Positions 1 to 11,295 of a stretch of 64,000 nucleotides of DNA are shown piece after piece (positions within the stretch are counted from its first letter, which is position 1; the number at the start of each line of letters is the position of its first letter). This DNA comes from Polychytrium aggregatum (Eukaryota > Chytridiomycota > Chytridiomycetes > Polychytriales). The stretch is from positions 1-64,000 of the forward strand of contig NW_026516222.1 of NCBI RefSeq assembly GCF_025602895.1, written 5' to 3'. The position numbers were made by a program, and so were the translations under genes. The notes beneath the pieces were generated by a model. It was not told where the DNA came from. It did no database searches and saw only the letters and a list, made by a program, of their open reading frames with translations.

Positions 1-541
1 ATGCAGCCGAGACAGACTTGTGCTTCATGTGATTGCGCTGGCGAAGCGGAGCACCCTTCGGTGAGTATCCGTAAAGAGGGAAAATGGATTTCCTGATCCC
101 CGTCTCGTCGACAAAAACGAATCGCCGCGGGTCGATGGAGCGGACCTGGTCCCTGAACTGTGCCACTCGCTCATCCAGTCGCTTGGACTTGTAGAGGTGT
201 GTTGCCCTCTTGTGTGAGAGACCTGCTCGGTGGATGGCAGTGTGGCAGAGTGAGAGTGATACTTTCCTCTGGAGGATGGACTCGAGCTTGCATCGCAACA
301 CAGGACCAGTCTGGAACGGGTCCTGTTCAATCAGGGTGCGAATGACTGGACATGCCTGCTCAAAGAAAGTGGATCTGCGAGCTGGGACCCGGGATGGGTC
401 ATCCAGCTTGCATCCTCGGTGCCATCGATGGATGGTGCTCTTGGATACACTGAATATGGAGGCGACCTTACGCAGGCTATGGATGAGGGTGTAGTATCGC
501 AATGCGGCGGTGCGAAAGTCGGATGTGTGGCGAATGGTCAT
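1..541 (-). CDS. Tc1/mariner-family transposase, 5' part (copy 1)
   Basis: The frame is open from the ATG at 541 to the window edge, about 180 codons. The N-terminal half holds helix-turn-helix-like DNA-binding sequence (a serine-rich SVSKSTIHRWHRG segment). The DDE core then begins with RRFVFVDETG, which carries the first catalytic Asp, and continues to YGYSPKG, a combination typical of IS630/Tc1-mariner transposases. No stop or frameshift is seen in the visible part, unlike the second copy, which is internally deleted beyond this point. The differences from copy 2 cluster in one short stretch near residue 40. The C-terminal catalytic residues lie outside the window, so activity cannot be judged. 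Confidence 0.8.
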   Translation of the reverse strand, partial: MTIRHTSDFRTAALRYYTLIHSLRKVASIFSVSKSTIHRWHRGCKLDDPSRVPARRSTFFEQACPVIRTLIEQDPFQTGPVLRCKLESILQRKVSLSLCHTAIHRAGLSHKRATHLYKSKRLDERVAQFRDQVRSIDPRRFVFVDETGIRKSIFPLYGYSPKGAPLRQRNHMKHKSVSAA

Positions 542-625
542 GGCCAGCGCGCGATAACATTGGGTAACAAAATATTCGATGAATGGTCAAAAACCCGGGT
601 GTCCCGTTTTTTATTGGATTGCCTG
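1..625 (-). mobile_element. Tc1/mariner (IS630-like) element, copy 1, cut by window edge
   Basis: This is the reverse complement of the left end of the element at 15328-18500. Bases 625 down to 1 align with 15328 to 15953, with a few substitutions and about one indel. The outer end reads CAGGCAATCC followed by AAAAAACGGGACA and is flanked by a TA dinucleotide at 626-627, the target site used by Tc1/mariner elements. Only the left end and the 5' part of the transposase gene fall inside the window. Whether this copy also carries a Fanzor gene cannot be seen. Confidence 0.9.
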
Positions 626-750
626 TAAACGATGGGCGCAGCCGATCATCAGGCACCCACCAGGCCGACCAAGATTGAAGGGCGACAGGGGTGCGGCTTC
701 GTTCTTGTCCCTGATCTTGCCACACGGAAGCACCACCCCGTCGATCGGCA

Positions 751-1899
751 ATGCTGGCGACGATCTACCGATACCGACGGCAGCTGACGCTCTACGTGTG
801 CGTGGGGCTATGCATCACCATGGTCGTCTCGGTCCTGCTGCATGTGCTAATGCGGTCGGATGAACGGACGGACCGTCGGCCATTCGAGCCCTGGAGTCAA
901 GGCATCGCACCGGACCCGACAACAACGGCAACGACGACAGCACAGCTCAAGCTGCGTGGGATCCATCCAAACCGTACGAGGCCATTCCGTCTTTCGGAGA
1001 GGATTCTGATGCCACTCGGGGGTGACGATCGACGAGGGGGATGATCGACGAGGGGGATGATCGACGAGTGGGATGAAGAGCGAATACGCCAGTCGACGAG
1101 CAGGACAGCATCGCTGATCTCGTTGGTCGGGGCAGCCAAGCGAGAGACTATGCAGGGCTGAGGTGGGCTTTTTCTTTCCCCACCTGCTGTTGCCTGGATG
1201 CATCTTAATCCCTCTGCGCTGCCAGAGGCGCATCTATACCTCTCACAGCAAGCGAGCGAGGACCCAGAGGTCTTGGTCTTCCGATGCCTGGACGGCAAGC
1301 AGACGATTCCTTACGCGGCGCTGAACGACGACTACTGCGATTGCAACGACGGATCGGACGAGCCAGGTAGACGAGCCCGGCGATGCTGTTGCAGACGAGA
1401 AGAGAGGGGGGATGGGGACATGGAGGGACTCAAAGGACCGCTCTGGGAACATGGGGCGGCATTCAAAGAATAGGTTTGGGCACATGGCAGCTGCCTCAGT
1501 CACCGATCGCCCATTTGCTTCTCACTCTGGGGTCACAGGGACATCCGCATGCCTGGATGGAAAGTTTCACTGCCGCGGCTCCGCATCGCAAGTCAACTGG
1601 ATTCCGTCCTCGAGGGTCAATGACGGCATCTGCGGTGCGTGACGATGGTGTTGTTATTGACGGCGACGACGCTGATGTCGTTGTTGCTGCGAAAGAATCG
1701 ACGCTGGCACCATCACTAACGCTTGGCTGGTGATCATGCTCGGTTAATGGCACACATTGCCTGCCGCACCGTCGGCTGGCCGGCACATGCATCGACAATC
1801 AACCGCTGGCTCGGCAGACCCAGAGTGCTGCGACGGATCGGACGAATACAGCTCGGGAGCTCGGTGCCGAAACCGCTGCCGGCGTTTTGTCGACCGCCT
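751..1899 (+). pseudogene. Glucosidase II beta subunit (PRKCSH-like), N-terminal fragment
   Basis: Glucosidase II beta is the ER regulatory subunit that works with the alpha subunit in trimming N-glycans. An opening exon from ATG 751 encodes a hydrophobic type II anchor (about residues 9-32) and the family motif LRGIHPN. The next exons give a cysteine-rich LDL-receptor-A pair: FRCLDGK then NDDYCDCNDGSDEPG (exon ending 1366), TSACLDGKFHC then SSRVNDGIC (1539-1634), and ECCDGSDEY (from 1824). Splices at 1366/1539 and 1634/1824 keep frame. The first splice (about 970 to about 1230) is uncertain. After CRNRC the frame reaches a stop at about 1899, and neither the coiled coil nor the mannose-6-phosphate-receptor homology domain follows before the next gene. 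It is either a truncated gene copy or a gene whose remainder I cannot find. Confidence 0.6.
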
Positions 1900-1999
1900 G
1901 TAGTGAATGCCGAGGAAGGACAGGAGTCTGAGATCCGAATACATCTGCGCTGCTGTCTATCAGAGGGTTGCGTTGTTGGATGGCGCGGGCTGAGCGGCG

Positions 2000-2155
2000 A
2001 TGTCAAAGCGAATGTCAAAGCGAATGTCAAAGCGAATATCAAAGCGATATCACATTTGATATCTATTGTCATCACAATCATCATCAACATCATAATCATC
2101 AACACCATAATCATCAACACCATCTTCACCATCAACACCATCATCACCAACACCG
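2000..2155. repeat. 12-bp tandem repeat followed by CAT/ATC-rich microsatellite
   Basis: Four copies of the 12-mer atgtcaaagcga run from 2000 to 2047, the last with one change. They are followed by about 100 bases of degenerate atc/cat/aac triplets. Open frames across this stretch are low-complexity translations and are not called as genes. Confidence 0.85.
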
Positions 2156-3111
2156 GCACCGCCCGCCCCGGCCCCGCGCGCACATGACCGCCCGAGCCCC
2201 CGCCCGCCGTCCGCATGGCTCCTGTCCGGCTGGTCCCATGCCGTCTCATGCCCGGCGTCCGCCCGCGCGCTCTCCGTCGTCCCCGCCTGCTCGACTCTGT
2301 TCGACTCTGCTCGACTCTGCGCTGCTGCCCCGGTGCATCTCATTGTCTCCGTCTGGGTCCGTCTGGGTCCGTCTGGCTGTCCTCGTCTCTGTTTTCACCT
2401 GTCTGTCCCTCTCCTCCATCCACCCGCGGTCTCTTCTATCGACGCCATCACCCGACCCCTCCCGAGTCGCCCAGGCACATCCTTCTCACCTCACCACCAC
2501 CACGCTTCCTGCGGACCTCGCTGCTTGGTCCTTCCTCAAGCATCGCTCTCTGTTCTCCCAGCATCCCTCGCGAATGTTCTTAAAGCCCCGAGTCCCCGAC
2601 TGCCTCGACCTGTTCTTCTGCTCGACGCCCCTTCGATATCTCCATCTGTACTTTTGTTTTCCAGACCTGCTCTCCGTCCGGGCCCTGGCCATCCACCAGA
2701 TTCCTCTTGGTCTCCTACTGCTCGTCTACCTCATCCCGCTCTGTCTGATCTTTCCGGCCGTGCGCATCCCGCTCCTGCTCTTCAACGTCATTGCCTACGC
2801 CCTCCAGTCCTCCAACTCGACCCAGCCTCCGTTCCGCTTCCCCTGGGAGGCCTCTGATTCCCATCGTCTGTATCTGTGGCTGCCTCGTTGCTCTGCTGCG
2901 CTCCTCAAACCGCATGCACAGGCGCAACTCATAATTCGTCATCGGCCCCGCGCCGCCTCGTGTCCTCATGTCGACTGAGTCCGAGAGGACGCTTTAAAAT
3001 TGGCTCGTGGGGCATGAACCTGCCCTTGGTTTGTCTCGGCCTCTCGTTCCTGCTCCTGTCCCGCAGACGCCGAACTGACCGCTCTCTTGCCGTGCCGTTG
3101 CAGACTCGGAC
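2156..3111 (+). other. Intergenic, pyrimidine-rich leader region
   Basis: The stretch is C/T-rich with many tct/ctc/tcg words and repeated ctcgactctg and gtctgggtcc motifs. No protein-like frame is supported. A splice-like ttgcag at 3098-3103 just before the RBR ligase ATG leaves open a short 5' exon or 5'-UTR intron here. Confidence 0.5.
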
Positions 3112-5532
3112 ATGGACTACATTCTCCGCCGCTGCAGTATCTGCTTCGATGCCAACCTCGACTTTTTCTTGCAAGTAAGTGAGCGTCCCCACCCCCAACA
3201 ACAAACCTCCATACATCATATATGCACCCGGTCTTTGTGGCTCGAGGCAGTATGAATCCACCTCCGATTGTACCCCTCGATTCTCCGGAGACAGCTGGCC
3301 CGAGCTGGCATCCCTCCCACGTACACACATGCCTCTGTATCCTTCAAGGGCTGCGTTCCATGGTCAAGCTCTCCCTCGTCATCTGTGCTTGCATGACTTT
3401 CCATTCGGTCGTTGTGCTTGCGCTGGCTCGGCTGCATTATGGACCGAGGCGATATTTGATAGCGACACGGCTCGTGAAGGCTCATTGCCCCGATAATCAG
3501 CCCAACTGCATTACTGACCTGTGGCTCGGTCTGCTTTCCTTCTGCCTTTCTGCTCCGTGGAATCATATATTGCCACTCGCCATCTGTCGGCGCAGAACTG
3601 CAAGGACCAGTTTTGCAAAAGCTGCTTTCAGCGCTACGTTCACGAAAATGTCAAAAACAGCTGGGGCCTCGTCGTCCAGCCCATCAAGTGCCCTGTCTGC
3701 AGTGATGTGATTCCCAAGAACGAGTGGGAGCGTGTAAGTACCGACGAAACTCTGGCCCCGGCAGCACGAGCAGACTCTTGGCTTTCGGGATGGCTGCTCA
3801 GGAAACCCCACAAATCCATCGCCGTGAATAAGAGGATGCATGAGTCCATTTGGTTTGTGTTGGTTTCTCCCTCATGTTGTTCTGACAGGAAGTCCATATT
3901 CTTGTTCCAATGCACACCCACCATTTTCGTCTGCCGCCACCGGCATCGCCGCCATCGGCTTGGACGACGACCCTGGGGCACTGGCTTGTCGGTATGCCGC
4001 CAACGTCAGTACGTCGATGCCAAACTCGTCCGCCAGTTCGAGCGCAACAACAAGCCCTTCCGTCCGTTCATTCGCCACTGCGACTCGTGCCGCACCGACA
4101 TTTGCTGTGCCGAGAGCCCCGTCTTTTCCCGCCGGGAGCGCAAGCAAGTCTTTGGCGACATGTATGCTCTGCTACAGCGGATCGTGAGCCGCTCGAGCGA
4201 TCGCCAAATCCTCGACAAGTTCCAAACCGACTACAAGCAATCCCTGAGCGCCGGCAATGTCGACCATGTGCTGGTGTACAAGAGCATGATCAAGTCGCTC
4301 AAAGACATTGTCTGTGCCAGGTGAGAACAGCCGCGCGGCCTGTTCAGATATCGCGAGCAATATTGTGTCATCTCTTTCGGCAATAGCGATCCTGACGTCC
4401 AAACTGCCTCTGCCCGCCACTTTCACAACAGATATCGTGGCAACATGGATGCTGTCGAGGCCAGTCCCGAATGGTCCGTGATGGCCCTGTTCTCCCGACG
4501 GTTCACGGCCATCGAAATGCAGGCGAGCCAATGGAACACTCTCCAGTTCCTCCACGTTTCCAACTTTCCCCGGGCCTCATGGTGGGTGACTTATCTGCCC
4601 TCTGACGATTCGCGAGTAAGAGCTACAACGATGGGCTGCGGCGAACTAAACCGATGCGTGACTCGCCTTTGTGTTGCGGTTCTGCAGTGCATCATGCTCC
4701 ACAGAGCTGTGCTTCCTTTGGTATGTATTATCGTGTTGCTGGATTTTGAGACCACACTAGACCAGTGTTTTGCACCGACACATTCTTGCGCGCATGGACC
4801 ACTTGTCTGGTTGTTAACCCATCGCGGCTGCCAGTGGGGAACAATACCATCCGCAAAAGTCTTGCCACGAACACATGCAAGATCTCCTGGCTCACCACGA
4901 GGGCTCCGAAGAAGTACAGGCTAATTTGTCCTGGAAGCTGGAGAACAGGCAAGTAACATGGCTCTTACCGGCAGCTGGCTCTACAGAAGCCATGTGTGTA
5001 TGTCTGCTATGACGACGACAACGAGCTGACGAGCATACTCATTCCTCGTCCACTTATCAGCAAGCGATGTCCATCTTGCTGCATCCTGATTACGCGGGAC
5101 GAAGGATGCAACAAAGTATCGTGCCTCTATTGCGGATACCAGTTCTGCTGGTATGTATCTGTCGCTGCTACGTCCTCTCGTGCTGCGGTGTCGAAACTGC
5201 TCGGTGCTCGTGAGCCGAGTCCACTAATCCATCACAAATGCGCCCGCAGGGTGTGCTGTGGCAAGTTCAACGACGGCGACTGCGGGTTCTACAAATGTAG
5301 CCTGTCCTTGGACGAACCTGATATTCCGCCAGACCTGAGCGACTTTCAGGTGCGCTTGTGTGCCAGTTATGCTGGGTTACTGCTCGACGACGAGGCGCGA
5401 ATGGAGCCGCACACATGGTGCGCGATGCATGATTCCGATCTCTGACTGGTGCTGCTGTTTTCTCGGCCTAACGAACAGACCGAGCTCGGTGTCCCTGATA
5501 TGACCGTCATTGGCGCCAAGCTCAAGCTTTGA
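3112..5532 (+). CDS. RBR-type (RING-IBR-RING) E3 ubiquitin ligase
   Basis: The predicted enzyme takes ubiquitin from an E2 through its first RING and passes it to substrate through a RING2 cysteine. Exons: 3112-3174, 3596-3733, 4010-4320, 4387-4581, 4688-4720, 4835-4948, 5061-5150, 5250-5349, 5479-5532, giving 365 aa. RING1 begins with CSIC at residue 8 and continues across the first intron into NCKDQFCKSCF, then IKCPVC. A middle cysteine/histidine-rich IBR-like part includes CASCSTELCFLCG. RING2 holds CPSCCILITRDEGCNKVSC, where the Cys after EG (about residue 301) aligns with the catalytic Cys of HHARI and parkin. The intron at 4949-5060 starts with GC rather than GT. Start choice: ATG 3112 is the first in frame, but a splice acceptor lies just upstream, so an extra 5' exon is possible. 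Confidence 0.88.
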
Positions 5533-6430
5533 GCAGTCCTGTGGTATTTCCAGCATATCCACTCCGTGGTGCCTCAGCCATTCTGTGTGCTGCTGCTGAA
5601 TCGATATGCACCTCCTCTACCTCAGCCGAGGGGCGAAAGACAACGACATCCATTCCAGTTAGCCGGCTCCGACCTTGCCAATAAGGAGTCCGCTCCACTC
5701 TCGCCAAGCTAATCGCCCCTTTGGAACGAACCGTCGCCACATCTCGATCAATCCCCCGTCGTCTCCCTCAGCCCGATCGACCGTTCCCGCCGCCTTCCCA
5801 ACCACGTTTCTTTTCTGTATGTACTTTGCCCACCAAATCCTTCCCTCCCACGCACCTATCCGCCTGTTCTCAACCACCTCACCGATATTTGATGTTTGCC
5901 GTGCGTGTATACATCTTGTATTTTCGCTTCTTCTATCTTCAAAATATGCGGATATACCCCACCAAAACAAAGCCCATCCGAATGCAGCAGGAATCATGAT
6001 CGCGAAAGGAAGGGGGAGAGGTACAGTGGCGTGAGTCCCTGCCAGAAACCACACCAGCCGACAGAGGACGACTCCGTTCAAGATGGATCGCATTCGACCC
6101 ACCTCCTGAGAGACAGTGCCATCGAGCAGGTTGTCGCAACTGATCGGTCTCTTGAGCCACTTGCGGACAGAATTGCGCTAATCGAGGGGTTATCGATTTC
6201 AGACAAGAGCTTTCAAGGGCTGGTCGGCTCTAGCAGTATATGATGTTGGAAAGGGAGGCAGTGATCAACCAAACGGGCAGCTTGAGGGAGATGAGAGCCG
6301 TCGGCCCTCGCTCTCGCTCTGCTTCATCCGGGTGTCCAGGGAAAGCACCGAGGGTCCAACTTACCATCATGTTGTGATAGTATCGATCTCTCTTTGGCCT
6401 TCTGAGTTTGTAGTGGCCTTCCTGGAACAG
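5533..6430. other. Intergenic region with a short dispersed repeat
   Basis: I see no supported gene. A minus-strand open frame (6102-5659) has one hydrophobic patch and no recognisable domain. It begins in a segment (6035-6085) that recurs at 19774-19823, so the frame is more likely repeat-derived than a gene. Confidence 0.45.
6035..6085 (-). repeat. Dispersed repeat, copy A (about 50 bp)
   Basis: On the minus strand this matches 19774-19823 on the plus strand over about 50 bases, sharing aacggagtcgtcctctgtcg and the gctggtgtgg that follows, with only a few mismatches. Sequence on both sides differs. Family unknown. Confidence 0.7.
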
Positions 6431-6980
6431 TCACTTCATCGGGTAGGCTGGTTGGCGCTGTTCTTTCAGCATGATCAGCTGTCGCCAGTACTCGTCGAGA
6501 TAGAACTGGGAGCCGAGGCTTGCGTCCATCAGGCTGGGCTGGGTGCGGGAATATCTCAGCACCAGCGAGACCATCTTGTCGTTGTGGTCCAGACGATCTT
6601 CCCAGACGGCTCGGTTCTGGAGGGCCAGCTGCTTGAGGCGGTTGGGCAGGGTGATGAGTCCGCATCCAAGATGCATCGCTCCATAGGACGTGTTCCGCAC
6701 CACTCTGAAGAGTCGGGTCAGAGAGTGCATCTGTGCTCGTCTGAGTATCACGGCTTGCTGCTTCGTGAGCACTTCGAGGGTCAGTCCATACTCGAGCATG
6801 GGCCGAACGAAGGTCTTGAACACCCTCGTCACTGTCTTGGCCGAGTATCGGCCCAGACTCATTCCGTGCTTCACCAGCTTGCCGGCGGCACCTCTAGCCT
6901 TGTGGGTGAGGTTCTGGATCTGGCGGTCCATCCTGAAGCCGTTGATGTCGACGATGGGACCATTGGACAAGCTGCTGGAC
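6431..6980 (-). pseudogene. LINE (non-LTR retrotransposon) reverse transcriptase, 5'-truncated C-terminal fragment
   Basis: The minus-strand frame ending at 6431 encodes the connection/thumb end of a LINE reverse transcriptase. It includes QIQNLTHKARGAAGKL, then KTFVRPMLEYGL (the conserved F-x-R-P-x-x-E-Y-G signature), and further downstream LITLPNRLKQLALQNRAVWE. The palm with the YADD box and any endonuclease are absent. The match begins abruptly near 6980, as expected of 5' truncation during target-primed reverse transcription. Upstream sequence in the same frame is low-complexity and not RT-like. Treated as a dead remnant. Confidence 0.8.
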
Positions 6981-7027
6981 CTGCTCAGTTTCGATCGCAC
7001 TCCCGTTCGCACTCGCACCCCTCCCAC

Positions 7028-7577
7028 ACTTGGATCGCTTGCTGCTCATGTACCCGCTCCCCGCACTGCCTTCCGAGCATTCGCACTAGGTGCACACCCC
7101 GCACCAGCACCCACTCCCACACACAGTGTAGTCCCGCCCTTGCAGTCTCTCCCTGCACCCTCATCACAGCGTAGTATAGTGCCAGCACTTGCCACTCCAC
7201 CACCCCGACCTCCCCTCGATCCTGCTGTTCCCTTGTGGGAACTGCTTGAAAATGTGTTCACCCGCTTGGTCTCAGACCTTGTGGGCAGCTGAGGCAGCAC
7301 TAGGCTGCAACAGGAGTAAATAGGCTTGCCTGTGTACTCAACGTGCCGGGGTACCAACCTGTTGGACCTGATGGCTTGTCTTCCTGAATAAAGTTGACAA
7401 TAGTAACAAACACCCCACATGAGTTGAACATGTAGCTGCCCAAGGTGGGCTTCATTACAAGTTCATCATGCAGCACATTCGACGACCCTGTCTCGAAGTC
7501 GCCTGCGCTGTCCTATCGGTACCTGATCCTGATTCTGCATCTTTATCGAGGGTCCCCGAGTCGGCAACATTGGACAT
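7028..7577. other. Intergenic, low-complexity C-rich stretch
   Basis: The part from 7040 to 7230 is rich in ccc/cac words. No conserved protein, RNA gene or terminal repeat could be supported. It separates the LINE remnant from the 3' end of the NLR-like gene. Confidence 0.4.
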
Positions 7578-10500
7578 TCACGATTGTTGTGTGAGCTTTT
7601 CCTCGGTGCGAGTAACTGCATCGACGGCCGCGCGAACAAGGGGATGTTCAGGATTTGCAAGTCCATCACGAAGAATCTCGAGAGATTCGCGGTAATGCCG
7701 AAGTGCTGATTCGAGGTGTCCAGCGGCCTCCTCCGCAGCACCAAGATACCCCAAAGCTAAAGCAACCTGCGGATGCTTTCGGCTGTTAAAGATCTCAATA
7801 CGCATATGCACCAGCTGTTCATAGTATTGAGACGATTCTTCGTGATTCCCTTGAGCACTCGCGACAAGACCGAGGCAGTTCAGAACGACGATGATTTCTC
7901 TGTGGGGTTGACCATTGTGGATTTGGTTGAATGCTTCCAGGGCTTCGCAAAGCAGAGTATGGGCCTGACATAAATCCCTCTGATCATATGCCACTGCACC
8001 CATGTTGGACAGGGTTTGTGCAATGTCCGGATGAATGCGCGTTCCATGAATAGCTATTGATACATCCAAGGACTCACGAAAATATCGCAGCGACTGATCA
8101 AGGTGGCCAATATCTCTGGCAAGAGCACCTAAATTGTTGAGCGACGCTGCCGTGTCTGCGTGGATTCTGGATCCATGGAGTGCCGTCGTGATTTCCAAAT
8201 CCTCTTGAAAGTAGCGAAGAGCTTCTTCAAGATTATTGGTTTCGGCCGCCAAAACACCCATGTTATTGAGGGTTGAGGCAACGTCAGCGTGATTGCGCGT
8301 TCCATATATCTTGATTTTGATGTCGAGAGCTTCCTGGTAGTATCTTTGGGCCGCGTCGAAGCAGCTTAGCTCGCTGGCAGCAGCACCCATATTGTTCAAG
8401 ATTTGTGCTATGTCTGGGTGCAGACGTGTTCCATAGAGTTTGGTCGTCATTTCAAGATCCTCAGCATAACACTTGAGGGCTTGTGCTGGATCGCCTTTGG
8501 AGAGAAGAACATTTCCCAGATTTGTGAGAGACTTGGTGACAGAGGGATGCTCGTGGGTTCCGTACACCTGGGTCTTGATGTCAAGAGATTCGCTCAGATA
8601 GGCAAAGGCAGCATCCAACTGCCCTTGATCGTGAGCCAGCGAACCCATGTTATTTAGGACTCTAGCGACATCAATGTTTAGCCTCGAGCTATGAGCCTCA
8701 GTCGAAATATCCAGAGACTCTTGGAAATACGATAAGGCAAGTTGATGTTGGCCTTGCTGCCTTGTTACTTCGCCAAGGCAATTGAGAACAAACGCGACTG
8801 ATATATGCCGTCGGGTGCTATAAAGCTTGATGTAGATCTCGAGAGAGTCGTTCAAATAGGTCAATGCATCATCAAGTCTTCCCAGGTTTTGAGCGACAGC
8901 CCCGATACGGCTAAGGATTGTAGCAATGTCTTTGTGATCCCGGGTTCCATGGAGGGCGATGGATTTGGATAAAGAGGCTTGATAGGACTCCATTGACTTT
9001 GCAAACATACCCTTACGTTCCTCTCCGGTTGCCCTCCTGAAATCAATTTTGGATTGCAGTTTTTTGGTATAAACTTCTGGGACTGTCCGCTCAGCGTACT
9101 GCTCGAGGTGCGCGGAAAGAGCGAATGCACTCTGGTTTTCTGACTGTGTCAGGTCCAGTAACGCTTCGCCAGTGGCATCTTCGATCCGGTCGTTGATGAG
9201 CTCGTCCTTGCCAACGACCCACTCGTGGGCGACTCGCTGCGTCAGCGAGTGCGTATAGAACTGCTCGTTGGGACCTGGTCGAAGCAATCCACTCTCGCAC
9301 ATCATCGTGACGAGGCGAGCAACTGGATTGATGTGAGGGATCGTTAGCCACCATTCGCCCATTCACGCCCAATACTCGCTATCACATCACCCACGCCACA
9401 TTTAGTGCAAGTTTATCTGCCCACCCTCGCAGTCCCATCGCACAACTCTGTCGCTACTCACCATCGGCCGAGAGTTCCATCTTCTGTGTCATAGCTGTGA
9501 TCAGGTCGAGAGGAATGTCGTCTGGCGCCACCAGACTGAGGGCACCGAACAGCCTGGCTGCCTCGATGCCCTCATCCCCTCGCTTCATCAGCGAGTCCAG
9601 CGACAGATCCACAATCACCTTGAGCGACGACCGCGTGTCGTCATCGCCATCCTGCAGCTCCAATGCTCCTGCAAACGTGGCCTCGAGCACCGACAGGGGA
9701 GTGTCGTAGTTCTCGGCAAACGTCATGAACGTCTGGATGACGAGTGGATATCCGCTGATCTTGGCCACGATGCTGTCCAGTGACTTCTTGGCTTCGTCCG
9801 ACACAAGTCGCTGGACAATCATTGGCGACGACGACATGATGTAGTCGAGCGTGGTTTTGTCGTCCCAGTTGACGAGACGGAGTGGGTCATGTTTGTATCC
9901 AGGGATCTTGGTCTCAAGAGCACTGGCGAATGCACCAGGAGGCAACGAGGCCAGCCGGGTCGTCACCACCACATCGCCGCTGAACCCGGCCGACTTGGAG
10001 TGCTCAAACACAGAGTCGACCACGCTGATGTCGTCGACATTGTCGAGCACCAGGAGATAGCCGTGGGTGTTGGCGAGGAACCTCGAGGCATGCTCCTTGA
10101 TCTCGTCGGGCTTGATGCCGGGGAACATCTCGATGAGGCCATCGATAGCAGTCGACTCGGTCGAGCAGTTGATCCAGAAGACCTGGCGGTACTGCGGCTT
10201 GATGCCGATGGTCTCGGCTTTGATGGCGAGGAGGTCTTCCTTGTTGCTCGCATTCATAATGCCCATCATGAAGAACAGGATCTGGACAGCCAGGACGGAC
10301 TTGCCCATGCCACCCATGCCGGAGATGACGGCGCGACCAGTCAGGGTGAGCTGCTTGAGCAGGGTGTCGAGGTGGGCGGGATCGAATCGGAACTTGGAGT
10401 CGCAAAAGTATTTGCGATAGATGGTCGTAATGAGATCCATGTTGGGTGGGATGGGATGGATGAGGTTGAGGAGGCGGTAGACTCGCTTGTGCATCTGGTC

Positions 10501-11085
10501 GGGACGGAAGCCAAGTGATTGGATGCGTTTGATTCTGTCGAGGGTCTGCTTGAGCGAGGCAAAGGCAGGGTCGTTGGAGAAGTCTACCATTTTTGGTTCA
10601 AAGGGAGTGAAGCCATCGACACCATCCTTGGTTTCCTTGGTGGCGATTCCGAGGGGAAGGACAGGGAGAGAGCGTTTGGCATCCTTGAGATCGAGGGCGG
10701 TGTTGATCTCAAGCAGAACATTGTCATCCTGGCCGGCGAGGGTGTTCTCAATTATGGGTGTAAACGATTCCAGACTGAGGAGCAGGAAGACGGCTTTACA
10801 CTTAGGAAGGGCACTGATAGAGCTGGCTGGAGGATCGCTGGGATTGTTGAGACAGTCGACATCGTGGAAGACGGAAAGGGGTTTGCCATATCGACGGAGG
10901 GCGACCGAGGTGAGCACCTCCTTCAGAGCCTGGACGGTGTCGGCATCAGTCTGGGCACGGTATGAGAGGAACAGATCGTGGTCGGTGCCGTGAGCAGGGC
11001 AGGAATAGAGCTGGTTGCTTGCGACCGTCGGCATCCTCGGAGATTTCCGAGCAGGAAAACGAGGAGAGAGGAGTTCGCCAGGCAA
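7578..11085 (-). CDS. TIR-NB-ARC-TPR protein (NLR-like STAND NTPase)
   Basis: Two exons (11085-9462 and 9322-7578) give 1122 aa, joined by a 139-base GT-AG intron in frame. Residues about 34-150 form a TIR-like domain (DHDLFLSYRAQTDADTV, then DNVLLEINTAL; the Glu near residue 126 is a candidate NADase glutamate). Residues about 230-540 are an NB-ARC NTPase with Walker A GMGGMGKS (256-263), Walker B LLVLDNVDD, a VVTTR sensor and GYPL. The second exon is almost entirely kinesin-light-chain-type TPR units of about 42 residues with the recurring pattern LNNMG, then Y-E-S-L-D-I, then G-T-R-x-H. Such STAND proteins are molecular switches; in plants, animals and bacteria TIR-NB-ARC proteins act in immunity or cell death. 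The role here is inferred from architecture alone. Confidence 0.88.
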
Positions 11086-11295
11086 ACTGGGGGGAACTAC
11101 CTGCTAAAATGGAGATGGATTGCAATGCCCGTCCACCCACCAGGCACAAAATATCCACAGAGCCACGATAGCTTCCATATTGAGCGTGCCATTCCACTCA
11201 GTCATCTTGTATTGTTTGCAATGACGGGCGACATTGCACATTCTCGATTGTTAACCATATGTGCAATCTAAGACGTCGCCACACACGACGACAAG
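11086..11295. other. Short intergenic region upstream of the NLR-like gene
   Basis: This is the 5' flank of the minus-strand TIR-NB-ARC gene. It probably holds that gene's promoter, but I recognise no motif. Confidence 0.4.

Noticed and set aside
1968-2978. A 336-codon plus-strand frame rich in His, Pro and Ser
   Set aside because: It is a translation of CAT/ATC microsatellite and C/T-rich DNA, without domain or splice support.
5659-6102. A 147-codon minus-strand frame with a hydrophobic patch, first considered as a small complex I subunit
   Set aside because: No family motif holds, and its start lies in a dispersed repeat, so it is not called as a gene.
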